In this document: piece by piece, positions 24,496 through 33,500 of the stretch | Position numbering within the stretch: the first letter of the stretch is position 1 | Layout: every line of letters starts with the position of its first letter | NCBI RefSeq assembly: GCF_017744835.1 | Contig: NZ_JAGIAM010000001.1 | Coordinates: 124,001 to 188,000 of the forward strand | DNA length: 64,000 nt | DNA from: Sphingomonas sp. | GTDB taxonomy: Bacteria; Pseudomonadota; Alphaproteobacteria; Sphingomonadales; Sphingomonadaceae | Reading direction: 5' to 3' | The notes under the pieces: generated by a model | What the model was told of the DNA's origin: nothing | Seen by the model: the letters and a program-made list of their open reading frames with translations, nothing else | Database searches by the model: none | Position numbers and translations under genes: made by a program

Positions 24496-26610
24496 TCAGG
24501 CGGGAGGGCCAGCAAGGACTCCAGCCGGATCGGAACAGGAAGCGCGCCCCGTCTCCAGTCGCCCGGCGATACGCCTGAAAAAGCCATCGGCTTCGGGGCT
24601 CGTCACGGAGAGGTCGTACCGACCCATGGTCTGCTCCAGCCGCCAGCGATGATGACGCTGGCCGGGGCCACTTCGCCATGCGGGGTGCGCGTCACGATAA
24701 GCGTTGGGAGTCACGAGCAGTTCGTCGCCGCGCTCGGTCTCGAAGGCGAGCAAGCGCCCATCGCGGTCGAACTCCCAGTGGATTCCGCCGGCGATCGCAC
24801 GATCCCGAGCGGTTCCGGCGAAATGGCGATGAAAGCCGTTAGGACCGAGGACCCAAAGATCATAAGCGCCCGCGTCGCCCACCGTCCGCCAGGCGCCGGT
24901 CAACTGCTTGCCCGCCTCGACCGTGTAGCGCCGTGGAATGCGCTCGAGCGCCAGCCGGTCATAGACATGGAATACCGCACCCGCGCCGACCGCGTGAAAG
25001 GTGAGCCGGATCTCGCCGGTACCGCGCGCCTCGGTCACCTCGAGGCGATAGGGCAAGGGCCGCGAGGGGCGCGTGCCGGGCTCCTGCCAGCGTGCTTCGG
25101 CGGCGAGCGGCGCCTTGGGGTCGGGACGGTCCCTGATCGTCGCCGCGCGCACCGCCTCCGGCCGGGGGTCGGGCAAGCCCGACGGCACGGTCGCATTGGG
25201 ATGCGCGAAATCGAAGGCCGAAGTGAGGTCGCCGCACACCGCGCGGCGCCAGGGCGAGATGTTGGGCTCGACCACGCCGAAGCGCCGCTCGAGGAAGCGG
25301 ATCACCGAGGTATGGTCGAACACCTGGCTGTTGACCCAGCCGCCGCGGCTCCACGGCGAGACGACATAGAGGGGCACGCGCGGGCCGAGGCCGTACGGGC
25401 GGCCATGGAACTGCACGAGGTCGGGCCGCGCATCGGCCTTGTTCTCCGCCTCATGATATTCGCCGATAGTGCTGACCGTCGAGGCACCGGCAAGGCCGCC
25501 GGGGGCGAGCGGATCGCGCGAGGGCGGCGCAGGCGGCGGCACATGGTCGAAAAAGCCGTCATTCTCGTCGAACATGATGAGCAGCACGGTGCGCGCCCAG
25601 ACCGCCGGATCGGCGGTGAGCGCGTCGAGCACCTCGGCGGTATAGGCCGCGCCCTGCGCCGGGCTCGACGGCCCCGGGTGCTCGGAAGCCGACGCGGGGG
25701 CGATCACATAGGAGACCTGCGGCAGCCGGCCGGCGAGCACGTCGGCACGCAGCCCGTCGAGCGCCCGCGTGGTAAGCGCACGCTCGCGCAACGCCGGGTC
25801 GCTTCCCGCCTCGCCCTTCTCCGCGGCGCGGAAGGGCGCGAAGCCGACCAGAGGGTTGTCGGTGAAATTGTCGGCCATGTCCTGATAGAGGCGCCAGTCC
25901 ACACCCGCGGCGTGCAGCCGCTCGACATACGTGGTCCAGCGATAGGGTTCGGCCGCCCCGCCCTGCTCGGGGAAACGGTCGTGCGAGTTGTTGATCGCGG
26001 GACCGCCGGCGCGGCCGAGGGGATCGTTGGTGCCGGTCCACAGGAACAGGCGGTTGGGGTTGGTGCCCGACTGGATCGCGCAATGATAGGCGTCGCAGAT
26101 CGTGAACGCGTCGGCGAGCGCGAACTGGAACGGCATGTCCTCGCGCCGGAAATGGCCGAGCGCACGCTCGGTCTTGGCCTCGGGCCAATGCGCCATGCGG
26201 CCATGGTCCCAGGCCGGCTGCGCGTCGGGCCAGCCGTGCGGCGTGCCGATCATGCGCGCCAGGGTCCAGTCACGCTTCGTGGCGAGGTGATAGGGCTCGA
26301 TCAGCCGCGGCCCGCCTTCGGCCTTGCCGTCGAGCTGCTGCCAGACGGTGCGCTCCGGCCCGCTCGACAATGCCGGCGCGAGCGGGATCGGGAAGCGGTC
26401 GCCAAAGCCGCGCACGCCGCGCAGCGTGCCGAAATAATGATCGAAGCCGCGATTTTCCTGCATCAGGATCACGACATGCTCGACGTCGCGGATCGTGCCC
26501 GAGCGGATGTCGGGCGGGATCGCGAGCGCGCGGGCGATCGCCGCAGGAAAGGCTGCCACCCCCGCGCCCATTCCCGCCTTGAGCAACGTGCGGCGTCCGA
26601 TGTCGGTCAT
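24496..26610 (-). CDS. Phosphocholine-specific (non-haemolytic type) phospholipase C, Tat-exported
   Basis: Cleaves phosphocholine head groups from phospholipids outside the cytoplasm, supplying phosphate and choline. The 704-aa protein has a twin-arginine signal (GRRTLLKAG), catalytic-core motifs EHVVILMQENRGFDHYFG, SGTNPNRLFLWTGTND, FDENDGFFDHVPPP and FDHTSVIRFLERRFGV, and a C-terminal beta-rich lipid-binding region from about residue 470. The length is typical of the family. It follows the TonB-receptor gene on the same strand after 70 bases, but a hairpin with a T tail lies between them. The last residues (ETGRASCSDPAG...) are encoded by a GC-rich repeat and look unconserved. Confidence 0.92.
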   Translation of the reverse strand: MTDIGRRTLLKAGMGAGVAAFPAAIARALAIPPDIRSGTIRDVEHVVILMQENRGFDHYFGTLRGVRGFGDRFPIPLAPALSSGPERTVWQQLDGKAEGGPRLIEPYHLATKRDWTLARMIGTPHGWPDAQPAWDHGRMAHWPEAKTERALGHFRREDMPFQFALADAFTICDAYHCAIQSGTNPNRLFLWTGTNDPLGRAGGPAINNSHDRFPEQGGAAEPYRWTTYVERLHAAGVDWRLYQDMADNFTDNPLVGFAPFRAAEKGEAGSDPALRERALTTRALDGLRADVLAGRLPQVSYVIAPASASEHPGPSSPAQGAAYTAEVLDALTADPAVWARTVLLIMFDENDGFFDHVPPPAPPSRDPLAPGGLAGASTVSTIGEYHEAENKADARPDLVQFHGRPYGLGPRVPLYVVSPWSRGGWVNSQVFDHTSVIRFLERRFGVVEPNISPWRRAVCGDLTSAFDFAHPNATVPSGLPDPRPEAVRAATIRDRPDPKAPLAAEARWQEPGTRPSRPLPYRLEVTEARGTGEIRLTFHAVGAGAVFHVYDRLALERIPRRYTVEAGKQLTGAWRTVGDAGAYDLWVLGPNGFHRHFAGTARDRAIAGGIHWEFDRDGRLLAFETERGDELLVTPNAYRDAHPAWRSGPGQRHHRWRLEQTMGRYDLSVTSPEADGFFRRIAGRLETGRASCSDPAGVLAGPPA

Positions 26611-26642
26611 AATGTATTCCTGCCAACCGGCTGTTCGATTGG

Positions 26643-26675
26643 AAAGGCCGCCCCGCCCTGCTGGCGGGAGCGGCC
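26643..26675 (-). terminator. Hairpin between TonB receptor and phospholipase C genes
   Basis: On the minus strand GGCCGCTCCCGCC pairs with GGCGGGGCGGCC (one bulged base) around a 5-base loop, followed by TTTCC. It sits 5 bases after the receptor stop and about 32 bases before the phospholipase start, so it may stop or attenuate transcription into the phospholipase gene. Confidence 0.6.
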
Positions 26676-26680
26676 TCGTC

Positions 26681-29221
26681 CTAGAAGTCGAGCGTCAGCG
26701 CCGCCGTCACGGTACGTGGTGTACCGAGGCGGCCCGTGCCGGTGAGATAGCGCTCGTCGGTCAGATTGTTGACGGTGATCGTGATGCCCATGCCCTTGAG
26801 CAAGCCATCGATCCCGCCCAGATCCAAACCGACATAGCCGTTGGTCACGACATAATGCTTGGCCTCGCTCGTCGCGGCGACGTCGATGAAGGAATTGCCG
26901 ACATATTTGGAGGCGACGCCCAGCTTCCAGCCGTTGCGATGCCAGTCCGCTGCTATGTTGAACATCGTCTTGGGCGAATTGGCGACCTGCACGCCCGGTG
27001 TGACGCCCATCGCCTTGTCCTGCGCGGGATTGCCGCTGCCGAGATATTTGGACCGGTTGTACGAATAGGAGCCCGACAGCGAGAAACCGCCCGGGAAATG
27101 ATAAGCGAGCGCTGCCTCGACGCCGCGGCTCTTGATGCCGCCGACGTTTAGATAAAGCCCGCTCACCTGGTTGAGGTAATCGATGCCCGTAATGAAGGTC
27201 GAGGGTACCAGGATGATGCGGTTCTCGAAGTTGACATCATAGAGGGTAAGCGAGCCCTGCAAATTGCGGCCACCGTAGCGCGCACCGAGTTCGACGTTCC
27301 GGGCGGTCTCCGGCTCGGTCAGGTCCAGCAGGCGCTGGTCGCCGCCGAGCAGGTTGCGCTGCAGCCCTGCAAAATTCTTCGAATATCCGCCGAACAGTTC
27401 CAGACCCTCGATCGGGGTCGCGTAGGTCAGGCCGAACGACAGCAGCGGATCGGACTGTTTGTACATGTCGGTATGGAGCTTGGTGTTCGTCCGCTCCTGG
27501 CGCTGCTGGTCGATGAAGAACTGCTTCACGCCGATGCGCCCGCTGAGCCTGCCATAGGTCAGCACGTCCTCGACATAGTACATGAACTCCTCGGCACCGT
27601 CGTCGATGTCGTACTGCACCCAATAGGGCTGGCCGTCGAAGGCATAGCTGACCCGGGCATCGGTGAGCTTGTGCCAGTCGCGCACCGTGTTGGTGCGGCC
27701 ATGCTCGAACCACGTGCCGGCGCGGACGACATTGGTGAACCCGCCGAAATCATGCCGCCAATCGAGGCTGACCAGCGCGCCGAGGCGGGAGTAATCATAG
27801 TGCGTGTGGCGATAGGATTGCACCGGCACCGCGTTCGCCGGATAGCAACTCGGCGCATAGTCCGCCGGCAGGCCGGCGGGAGCTACGCAGCCCGGCGTCT
27901 TGGTTGCCGTGGCGCCGTTCGGCATCACGAAATAGATATTGCCCAGATTGCCGGCGCTATAGACGGTCTTGCCGCCCAGATACTCGCTGTTCGGCGCGCC
28001 GACGCCGTCGTTGGTGACGTCGACCAGATAGGGCGGAACATAGTCGCCGCGCCCGGTCATGCGGTGGCCATAGCCCGTCAGGGTCAGGTTCACCTCGCCC
28101 ATCTCAGTATGCGCCTTGAGATAGCCGAACAGGTTCTTGCGCAGCGCGCGCGAGCCCGAGCGATAATATTGATCGAAATAGGGAATGCCCACCCAATTGC
28201 CGATCAGCGTATCGACGAGCGGGTTCTTGGCGAAGTTGGCGGGGCTGCTGCCGCCATATTCGGACTCGTTCGCGTCGTCGAACGAGACATAGCCGGTCAG
28301 ATCGACACGCGAGAGTTGGCTGGTGATCTTGGCCGCGATGTGCGAGCGCGTGGTCTGCCCCGATCCGTCGATCCAGTCATGGACGCTGGAGCTCAGCCCG
28401 CTTACCCAGGCGCGGGTGCCGGGCGCGATCTCGCCCGTGTCGAAACGGACATAGGCCTGGCGTGCGTCCCAGTCCCCACCCGCCAGCACGACGCGCAGCC
28501 GAGGGTCGCCGAGCGGATCGGAGCTGATGTAGTTGATCGTTCCCGCCAGCGCCTCATTGGAGGGCGAAGAAACGTCCGCGGTGCCCTGCGACACGTTGAC
28601 GGTCTCGAGATCCAGCACGTCGAGATAGCGGTTGGCCTTCGAACCGCCGCCATAGCGCGACCCGCCGTTCGGGATGCCGTCGATGGTGGCGCCGATGTGC
28701 AGCGTATCGAAGCCACGGATGCTGATCGCGGTCGCCGCGTCCGAGGAGCCGAATGCGTCGGCTTCGGTCACCAGCACGCCGGGAAGCTCGTTCAGCACGT
28801 CGTTCACGCTGCTGAGCACCGACTGACGCTCGATCATGGGCCGAGTCACGTTGTTATTGGCGAAGGTGACTGCGCCCCCGGTAACGACGATGTCCGAGTC
28901 CGCTTGCGCGTTTCCCAATATCGCCGCCTTGCCGTCGAAGGAGACCACGGTCAGGCCGCTTCCGGCCAGCAGCCGGTCCAGAGCTTCCCGAGTGTCGAGA
29001 TCGCCTTGGACCCGGTTGGTCTTGCGGCCTTCCGCATCGCGCCCGGCGAGCGTGACCTGGATTCCGGCCTGACGGGCGAATTCGCGAACGCCGCTCGATG
29101 CCGGCTGTTCGGCGACATCGAAGCTCCGCGCCTGGTCCTGGGCTTGAGCGACCGACGGTACGCAGAATGCCACCGCGATCGCGGACACGGAAATTGCCGA
29201 ATGCAAAAGGAAAGCGCGCAT
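26681..29221 (-). CDS. TonB-dependent transducer-type outer membrane receptor with STN domain
   Basis: An 846-aa beta-barrel transporter. It has a signal peptide (to about residue 27), an STN signalling domain (about 35-102, SGVREFARQAGIQVTLAG... LDRLLAGSGL), a plug (about 125-240, including LNELPGVLVTEADAFGSSDAATAISIRG split over two turns) and the barrel, ending in the terminal Phe of TAALTLDF. The STN domain implies signalling to the FecR-like anti-sigma protein encoded just upstream. The ligand is unknown; linkage to phospholipase C suggests a phosphorus or choline compound as an alternative to a siderophore. AGAGGGGG precedes the start. Confidence 0.9.
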   Translation of the reverse strand: MRAFLLHSAISVSAIAVAFCVPSVAQAQDQARSFDVAEQPASSGVREFARQAGIQVTLAGRDAEGRKTNRVQGDLDTREALDRLLAGSGLTVVSFDGKAAILGNAQADSDIVVTGGAVTFANNNVTRPMIERQSVLSSVNDVLNELPGVLVTEADAFGSSDAATAISIRGFDTLHIGATIDGIPNGGSRYGGGSKANRYLDVLDLETVNVSQGTADVSSPSNEALAGTINYISSDPLGDPRLRVVLAGGDWDARQAYVRFDTGEIAPGTRAWVSGLSSSVHDWIDGSGQTTRSHIAAKITSQLSRVDLTGYVSFDDANESEYGGSSPANFAKNPLVDTLIGNWVGIPYFDQYYRSGSRALRKNLFGYLKAHTEMGEVNLTLTGYGHRMTGRGDYVPPYLVDVTNDGVGAPNSEYLGGKTVYSAGNLGNIYFVMPNGATATKTPGCVAPAGLPADYAPSCYPANAVPVQSYRHTHYDYSRLGALVSLDWRHDFGGFTNVVRAGTWFEHGRTNTVRDWHKLTDARVSYAFDGQPYWVQYDIDDGAEEFMYYVEDVLTYGRLSGRIGVKQFFIDQQRQERTNTKLHTDMYKQSDPLLSFGLTYATPIEGLELFGGYSKNFAGLQRNLLGGDQRLLDLTEPETARNVELGARYGGRNLQGSLTLYDVNFENRIILVPSTFITGIDYLNQVSGLYLNVGGIKSRGVEAALAYHFPGGFSLSGSYSYNRSKYLGSGNPAQDKAMGVTPGVQVANSPKTMFNIAADWHRNGWKLGVASKYVGNSFIDVAATSEAKHYVVTNGYVGLDLGGIDGLLKGMGITITVNNLTDERYLTGTGRLGTPRTVTAALTLDF

Positions 29222-29267
29222 TAGGATTACCCCCTCTTTGGTTCCATCTCACCAAATGACGAGGGAC

Positions 29268-29281
29268 ATCCGTCGACGGAT
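29268..29281. promoter_or_regulatory. Perfect palindrome upstream of the TonB receptor
   Basis: ATCCGTCGACGGAT is a 14-base perfect palindrome in the 93-base gap between the FecR and receptor genes, beside an AT-rich stretch (about 29287-29335). It could be an operator or part of the promoter used by the ECF sigma factor; no consensus for that sigma is known here. Confidence 0.4.
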
Positions 29282-29314
29282 CATTCCGTAATAAATTAAT
29301 ATTTTTGGACTATT

Positions 29315-30343
29315 TTACTTCAGTTTTACTACAATCTTCCCGGCATCATGCACGACAACCCCATCCGATATCGCGGCCACGGCTTGAGCGAATTGCTCGG
29401 GATCGTCGGCCCGATACAATCCGACGATCCGGATATCCGCAATTGTCGGATCGGCGATCACGATCTTGGTGCTGTTGAGGCTGTTGAAGCGCGCGACGCC
29501 CGTCTTCACCGGCACATCGTCGAGCGAAATCTGCGCCAGCTCAGGCGGCGGAAGCGGGCGCGAACGGGAAACCGCCGGCGTCGTCGCGCGCGCCGGCGCC
29601 GGCATCCGCCGCGGGCCGGGATCGAGCGTCAGCGAGCCGCCGGGATGCAGGAGCACCGCCTGGTCGCGCTCATCGCGCGGCCAGACCAGTACGCTGCCTT
29701 CTGCGACTTTCACCATCCCGCCGGTCTCGCCCACGCGCGTGACCGAGTAGAGCGTCCCCGTCGCCTGGGCATAGACGTCGCCCGAGCGCACCACGAACGG
29801 CCGCGCCTTGTCCTTAGCGACCTTGAACTGGGCTTCTCCGCGCAGCAGCGTGACTCGCCGAACGTCGCCTGACAGCGCCACGGCGATCTCAGCACCCCGG
29901 CCGAGCGTCGCGACCGACCCGTCCTTGAGCTTGACCACGCGGGCAGCCTCGGCGACCTCGGTCGCGCCGAAAGGCGGCGGCAGCGGCACGCCGACTGCCA
30001 CCAGCGCCGCCATCGACGCGGCAAGCGCGACGCCGCCCGCCAGCGCCCTGCCGCCCCACCGGACCACGCCACGGCGGAGCGGACGGGAGGGCGCCACATC
30101 GAACGCGGCCATGTTCGAGGCACGCGACTGCCCCGCCGGAGCCGCCTGCTCCTCCACGACGGCAATCTCAGAAGCCCTCAGCCAGGCGCGGGCGCGCATA
30201 TAAGCGCCGCGATGCCGCGTATCCGCGACGAGCCAGGCTTCGAGCGCGGCGCGGGCCTCCGGCGACATATCGCCATATGCCGCTTCCACCGCCCACTCGG
30301 CCGCCCGATCGGCGATATTGTTAGTGGGACCGGTGCTTGCCAA
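29315..30343 (-). CDS. FecR-family anti-sigma / sigma-regulator protein
   Basis: An inner-membrane protein that relays the state of the TonB receptor to the ECF sigma factor. The 342-aa protein has an N-terminal cytoplasmic DUF4880-like region (NIADRAAEWAVEAAYGDMSPEARAALEAWL), one membrane helix (about residues 100-118), a periplasmic FecR domain (VVKLKDGSVATLGRGAEIAVAL... GEAQFKVAKDKARPFVV), and a C-terminal STN-like part (about 265-342). The only full-length start is a TTG at 30343, which overlaps the sigma gene by 23 bases; the next ATG would cut off the conserved N-terminus. Confidence 0.87.
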   Translation of the reverse strand: MASTGPTNNIADRAAEWAVEAAYGDMSPEARAALEAWLVADTRHRGAYMRARAWLRASEIAVVEEQAAPAGQSRASNMAAFDVAPSRPLRRGVVRWGGRALAGGVALAASMAALVAVGVPLPPPFGATEVAEAARVVKLKDGSVATLGRGAEIAVALSGDVRRVTLLRGEAQFKVAKDKARPFVVRSGDVYAQATGTLYSVTRVGETGGMVKVAEGSVLVWPRDERDQAVLLHPGGSLTLDPGPRRMPAPARATTPAVSRSRPLPPPELAQISLDDVPVKTGVARFNSLNSTKIVIADPTIADIRIVGLYRADDPEQFAQAVAAISDGVVVHDAGKIVVKLK

Positions 30344-30914
30344 TCACTGCCGCCTTGTGCTCGACCGCCTCGGGTTCGTCGCCGCCCGTGCACGCATCCT
30401 CGTCTGCGATCGCTTTCATGACTTTCCGCAGGCCGCGGACAAGATGGTTCTTCACGTCGTTCTCGGTCACTCCCAGTCGTTCGGCGGTCTCTTTCCGCGA
30501 CAGGCCCTCGATGCGCCGCATCTCGATCGCGCGGCGGCAGGTGTCGGAAAGTTGCGAGAGCAATCCGTTCACGCGCCTGAGTTCCTGGTCCGCTGCCACG
30601 ATACGATCCGCCAAAGGCTCGTCATCCATGACGTTCGACCATTCGATTTGGGTCATCGAGCTGAAACTAATGATTCCTGCCCGCCGCATCTTCTCCGACA
30701 CAACCGCGTGCGCAGTCCGGAAGAAATAGGATTTCGGATTCTCGATATGATCAATGGATGCCAGGCTCGCGACGCGGCAATAGGCTTCCTGGATCACGTC
30801 TTCGGCATCGACGACATGTCCCCATCGGCGCGAAAGCCAGCCATGGACGGCACGCTCGAGGGGAACGATCTCCCGCGCAAGCCAATCCGAGATGATGTCG
30901 TGCTCATCGTCCAT
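30321..30914 (-). CDS. ECF-family (FecI-like) RNA polymerase sigma factor
   Basis: A 197-aa sigma-70 protein of the extracytoplasmic-function group. Region 2 is seen at residues 20-85 (VHGWLSRRWGHVVDAEDVIQEAYCRV) and region 4 at about 110-170 (LSDTCRRAIEMRRIEGLSRKETAERLGVTENDVKNHLVRGLRKV). Its order with the FecR protein and STN-containing receptor is the classic cell-surface signalling cassette. The ATG at 30914 is preferred; an upstream Met adds 31 basic residues without homology. The short C-terminal extension after region 4 is charged. Confidence 0.9.
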   Translation of the reverse strand: MDDEHDIISDWLAREIVPLERAVHGWLSRRWGHVVDAEDVIQEAYCRVASLASIDHIENPKSYFFRTAHAVVSEKMRRAGIISFSSMTQIEWSNVMDDEPLADRIVAADQELRRVNGLLSQLSDTCRRAIEMRRIEGLSRKETAERLGVTENDVKNHLVRGLRKVMKAIADEDACTGGDEPEAVEHKAAVIGKHRSH

Positions 30915-31310
30915 CCGGCGTGGCCGCTCAAAGCCCCATGAAATCGCTGCCCGCCAAGTCGATGAGGGATGCGGATAGCGAGGCCTAAGACGCTTTCTAT
31001 GACGCACTGATTACATCCATCTCTCCGTTGGCCTGGAGTGCGCAAGGTGCTGGCCAAGATCGCGGTCTTGGGTCGACCACGGCGATTTGGTCGCCGGTCT
31101 GCGCGGCGGGCAAGCATCCGTAAAAGTGCGGCCGGCCAAATTCGCTGACCCGGGTCGCACCGGGCGGAGTGACGCTCACGCTTGAGCGCGCGCCCTGCTC
31201 GCCTGTCGGTCGCTCTTTTTTTGCACGGAGAGCGATGAACTCTGGACCAATAATCGGGCCCGAGATGCCAGCCGCGGCTTGGTACGCCCCCTCAGTCGCG
31301 CGAGCGCGCC
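30915..31310. other. Intergenic region between ECF sigma and response regulator genes
   Basis: About 396 bases with no convincing gene. It contains the promoter region of the sigma gene and, on the plus strand near 31209, a run of seven T after a weak 5-base inverted repeat (GAGCG / CGCTC). That orientation fits neither neighbouring gene as a terminator. Confidence 0.4.
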
Positions 31311-31697
31311 CTACTTAGCGTCGAGCGCGCGCTCGATCGCGGCGATCAGGTCCTCACTCACCAGCGGCTTTTCAAGCAACGCGATCACGTCGCTTTCGGC
31401 GACGAAGCTCCTGACCGATGCGGTAGGATAGGCAGTCATCAGCACCACCGGCACCGAGGCGCCCTCCGCCCGAAGCTGCCGGTACAGGTCGAGCCCCGAC
31501 ATGGCCGGCATCTGGACGTCGCTCACCAAGCAGTCGAAGCTGCGATCCGCACGCGCGAGGAAATCATGCGCGCAGTCGAAGGTCATGGCATGGTAGCCGT
31601 ACGAACGCAGCAGGCTGGCGGTTGCCGAGCCGACCAGCGCCTCATCGTCGACGACCGCGATATTCCTAGCCGGCACCCGAACCCTCTCGTTCGACAC
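31311..31697 (-). CDS. Single-domain response regulator
   Basis: A 128-aa receiver domain with no output domain. Acidic pocket residues are in AVVDDEAL, the phosphorylated Asp is residue 60 in DCLVSDVQMP, the switch Thr is in VLMTAYPT, and the Lys is in LLEKPL. It resembles the receiver half of FixJ-type regulators and may shuttle phosphate or compete for a kinase. It lies 69 bases downstream of a full FixJ-like regulator on the same strand; the likely kinase is encoded at 34989 on the other strand. Confidence 0.88.
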   Translation of the reverse strand: MSNERVRVPARNIAVVDDEALVGSATASLLRSYGYHAMTFDCAHDFLARADRSFDCLVSDVQMPAMSGLDLYRQLRAEGASVPVVLMTAYPTASVRSFVAESDVIALLEKPLVSEDLIAAIERALDAK

Positions 31698-31766
31698 CCG
31701 AGCGGGAGCCGAGGGTCTCGCATAGGATAACCCGTCCGGGAGAGCGAGACATACGGGCGTTTAGGG

Positions 31767-32423
31767 TCACGATTCGTGGGCCGATGCGCCCAACGATTCT
31801 GCCAGCCGCACCAGATCGGGAACGGTGCGGACGCCGAGCTTCTTCATCAGGCTCGATCGGTGCAGCTTGACCGTGATCTCGGCGAGGCCGAGCTCGCCCG
31901 CGACTTGCTTGTTGAGCAGTCCTCGCGTGACTCCCGCCATCACTTCGCGCTCGCGCGGGGTGAGGCTGTCATAGCGCGCCCGCGCCTCGGCAGTGACACG
32001 CTTCGCGGCGCGGGTTTCGCGCGACCGTTCCAGCGCGACGTTGACCGCGTCGAGCAGATCCTGGTCGCGAAAGGGCTTGGCGAGGAAGTCCACAGCGCCG
32101 GCTTTCATCGCCTTCACCGTCATCGGAATGTCGCCGTGCCCGGTGACGAACACGATGGGCACGTCGGGGTCGCGCTCTGCCAGCCGGGAGTGGAATTCGA
32201 AGCCGCCCACCTGTGGCATCCGCACGTCGACAACGAAGCAGCACACCGCATCGGGCAGCGCGCCGGCCAAAGCGTCGAGCGCCGAGCCATGGCAACGCGT
32301 CTCCATGCCCACCGAGCGGAACAGACTGTCCATCGCGCCGCGGATTAGCGGGTCGTCGTCGACGATCACGACGACGGGGGGCTGGTCGGAAATACGATTA
32401 TCGAGGGCGAGGGAGGTCCGCAT
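31767..32423 (-). CDS. FixJ/LuxR-family response regulator
   Basis: A 218-aa regulator with an N-terminal receiver (acidic pair in VIVDDDPL, phospho-acceptor Asp66 in FVVDVRMP, Thr in VFVTGHGD, Lys in LAKPF). After a helical linker comes a LuxR-type helix-turn-helix (about residues 148-205, LTPREREVMAGVTRGLLNKQVAGELGLAEITVKLHRSSLMKKL). This arrangement is typical of FixJ, the partner of PAS-containing FixL-like kinases. It is divergent from the first alpha/beta-hydrolase gene, and the 112-base gap could hold its target promoter. Confidence 0.9.
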   Translation of the reverse strand: MRTSLALDNRISDQPPVVVIVDDDPLIRGAMDSLFRSVGMETRCHGSALDALAGALPDAVCCFVVDVRMPQVGGFEFHSRLAERDPDVPIVFVTGHGDIPMTVKAMKAGAVDFLAKPFRDQDLLDAVNVALERSRETRAAKRVTAEARARYDSLTPREREVMAGVTRGLLNKQVAGELGLAEITVKLHRSSLMKKLGVRTVPDLVRLAESLGASAHES

Positions 32424-32535
32424 GCGCGTCGCGATAACGCAAAAATCCGCGCAATCCTACAATCCGCGGTGCGGTTCGGCGCCTAGCTCGGCGGCACGCG
32501 CGGCCCCTTGGTCGCGCATCGACCTGGAGGATCAA

Positions 32536-33357
32536 ATGGCTTTCGTTACCGCCAAGGACGGCACGCGCATCTATTACAAGGACTGGGGCACCGGGCCGGT
32601 AGTCTTCTTCAGCCATGGCTGGCCGCTGAGCGCAGACATGTGGGAGCAGCAGATGCTGTTCCTGGCATCCAACGGCTACCGCGTGATCGCCCATGACCGC
32701 CGCGGATTCGGTCGCTCGGACCAGACCTGGACCGGCTATGACTACGACACGTTCGCCGACGACATAGCGCTGATCCTCGAGACCGCCGATGTGCAGGACG
32801 TGACGTTGGTAGGCTTCTCGATGGGGGGCGGCGATGTCGTCCGCTATATTTCGAAATATCGGGGAGCGCGCGTCGCCAAACTGTGTCTGACGGGCTCGGT
32901 GACGCCGTTCTTCGGCAAGGCCACGGACAATCCCGAAGGCGTGCCGATGGACGTGTTCGACGGCATGCGCGCCGCGCTCGTCAAGGACCGCGCGCAATTC
33001 CTCGACGACTTCAATCCGCTCTTCTTCGGCACCAACAAGGTCCCTGGCGCGGTGTCCCGGGGCGTGATGACGCAGACGCTGCAGATCGCGCTCACCAGCG
33101 GGATCAAGGGCACCTATGATTGCGTCGGCGCCTTTTCGGAGACCGATTTCCGCGCCGAGATGGCGGAGATCACGCTGCCGACGCTAATCATCCACGGCGA
33201 TGACGACCAGGTCGTCCCGCTGGCACCCACCGGTGCCGCGGCCAAGAAGCTGATGCCGCACGCTGAGCTGAAGGTCTATGCTGGCGCCCCCCACGCGCTG
33301 ACCGCGACGCACCAGGACCGCTACAATGCGGACCTACTCGCTTTCCTGCAAAGCTGA
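32536..33357 (+). CDS. Alpha/beta hydrolase, arylesterase/cofactor-free haloperoxidase type
   Basis: A 273-aa hydrolase with an intact catalytic triad: Ser95 in GFSMGGG, the Asp in IIHGDDDQVVP and His in GAPHALT. The first strand motif SHGWPLSADMWEQQM and HDRRGFGRSDQ are typical of the non-haem chloroperoxidase/arylesterase group. No signal peptide. CTGGAGG precedes the ATG at 32536. A paralogue about 60 percent identical by eye, but without the nucleophile, is encoded 0.8 kb downstream. It may hydrolyse small esters or lactones; the physiological substrate is unknown. Confidence 0.9.
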   Translation: MAFVTAKDGTRIYYKDWGTGPVVFFSHGWPLSADMWEQQMLFLASNGYRVIAHDRRGFGRSDQTWTGYDYDTFADDIALILETADVQDVTLVGFSMGGGDVVRYISKYRGARVAKLCLTGSVTPFFGKATDNPEGVPMDVFDGMRAALVKDRAQFLDDFNPLFFGTNKVPGAVSRGVMTQTLQIALTSGIKGTYDCVGAFSETDFRAEMAEITLPTLIIHGDDDQVVPLAPTGAAAKKLMPHAELKVYAGAPHALTATHQDRYNADLLAFLQS

Positions 33358-33500
33358 GCGATTGCCCCGGGTGCCCGGCATCCGGGGCAAACCATCGTAT
33401 GGCGGGGTCAAACCAAGGCCTCGGCAGAGTGATCGGCCGTTCGATGGCCGGGCCGCACGCACCGCCGCATAGTCCGAGGAGTATTTCGCTCGGAGTTCCT

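Noticed and set aside
31180..31225. Terminator with seven T near 31209
   Set aside because: The stem is only 5 bases with a long loop and it is on the plus strand, where no gene ends.
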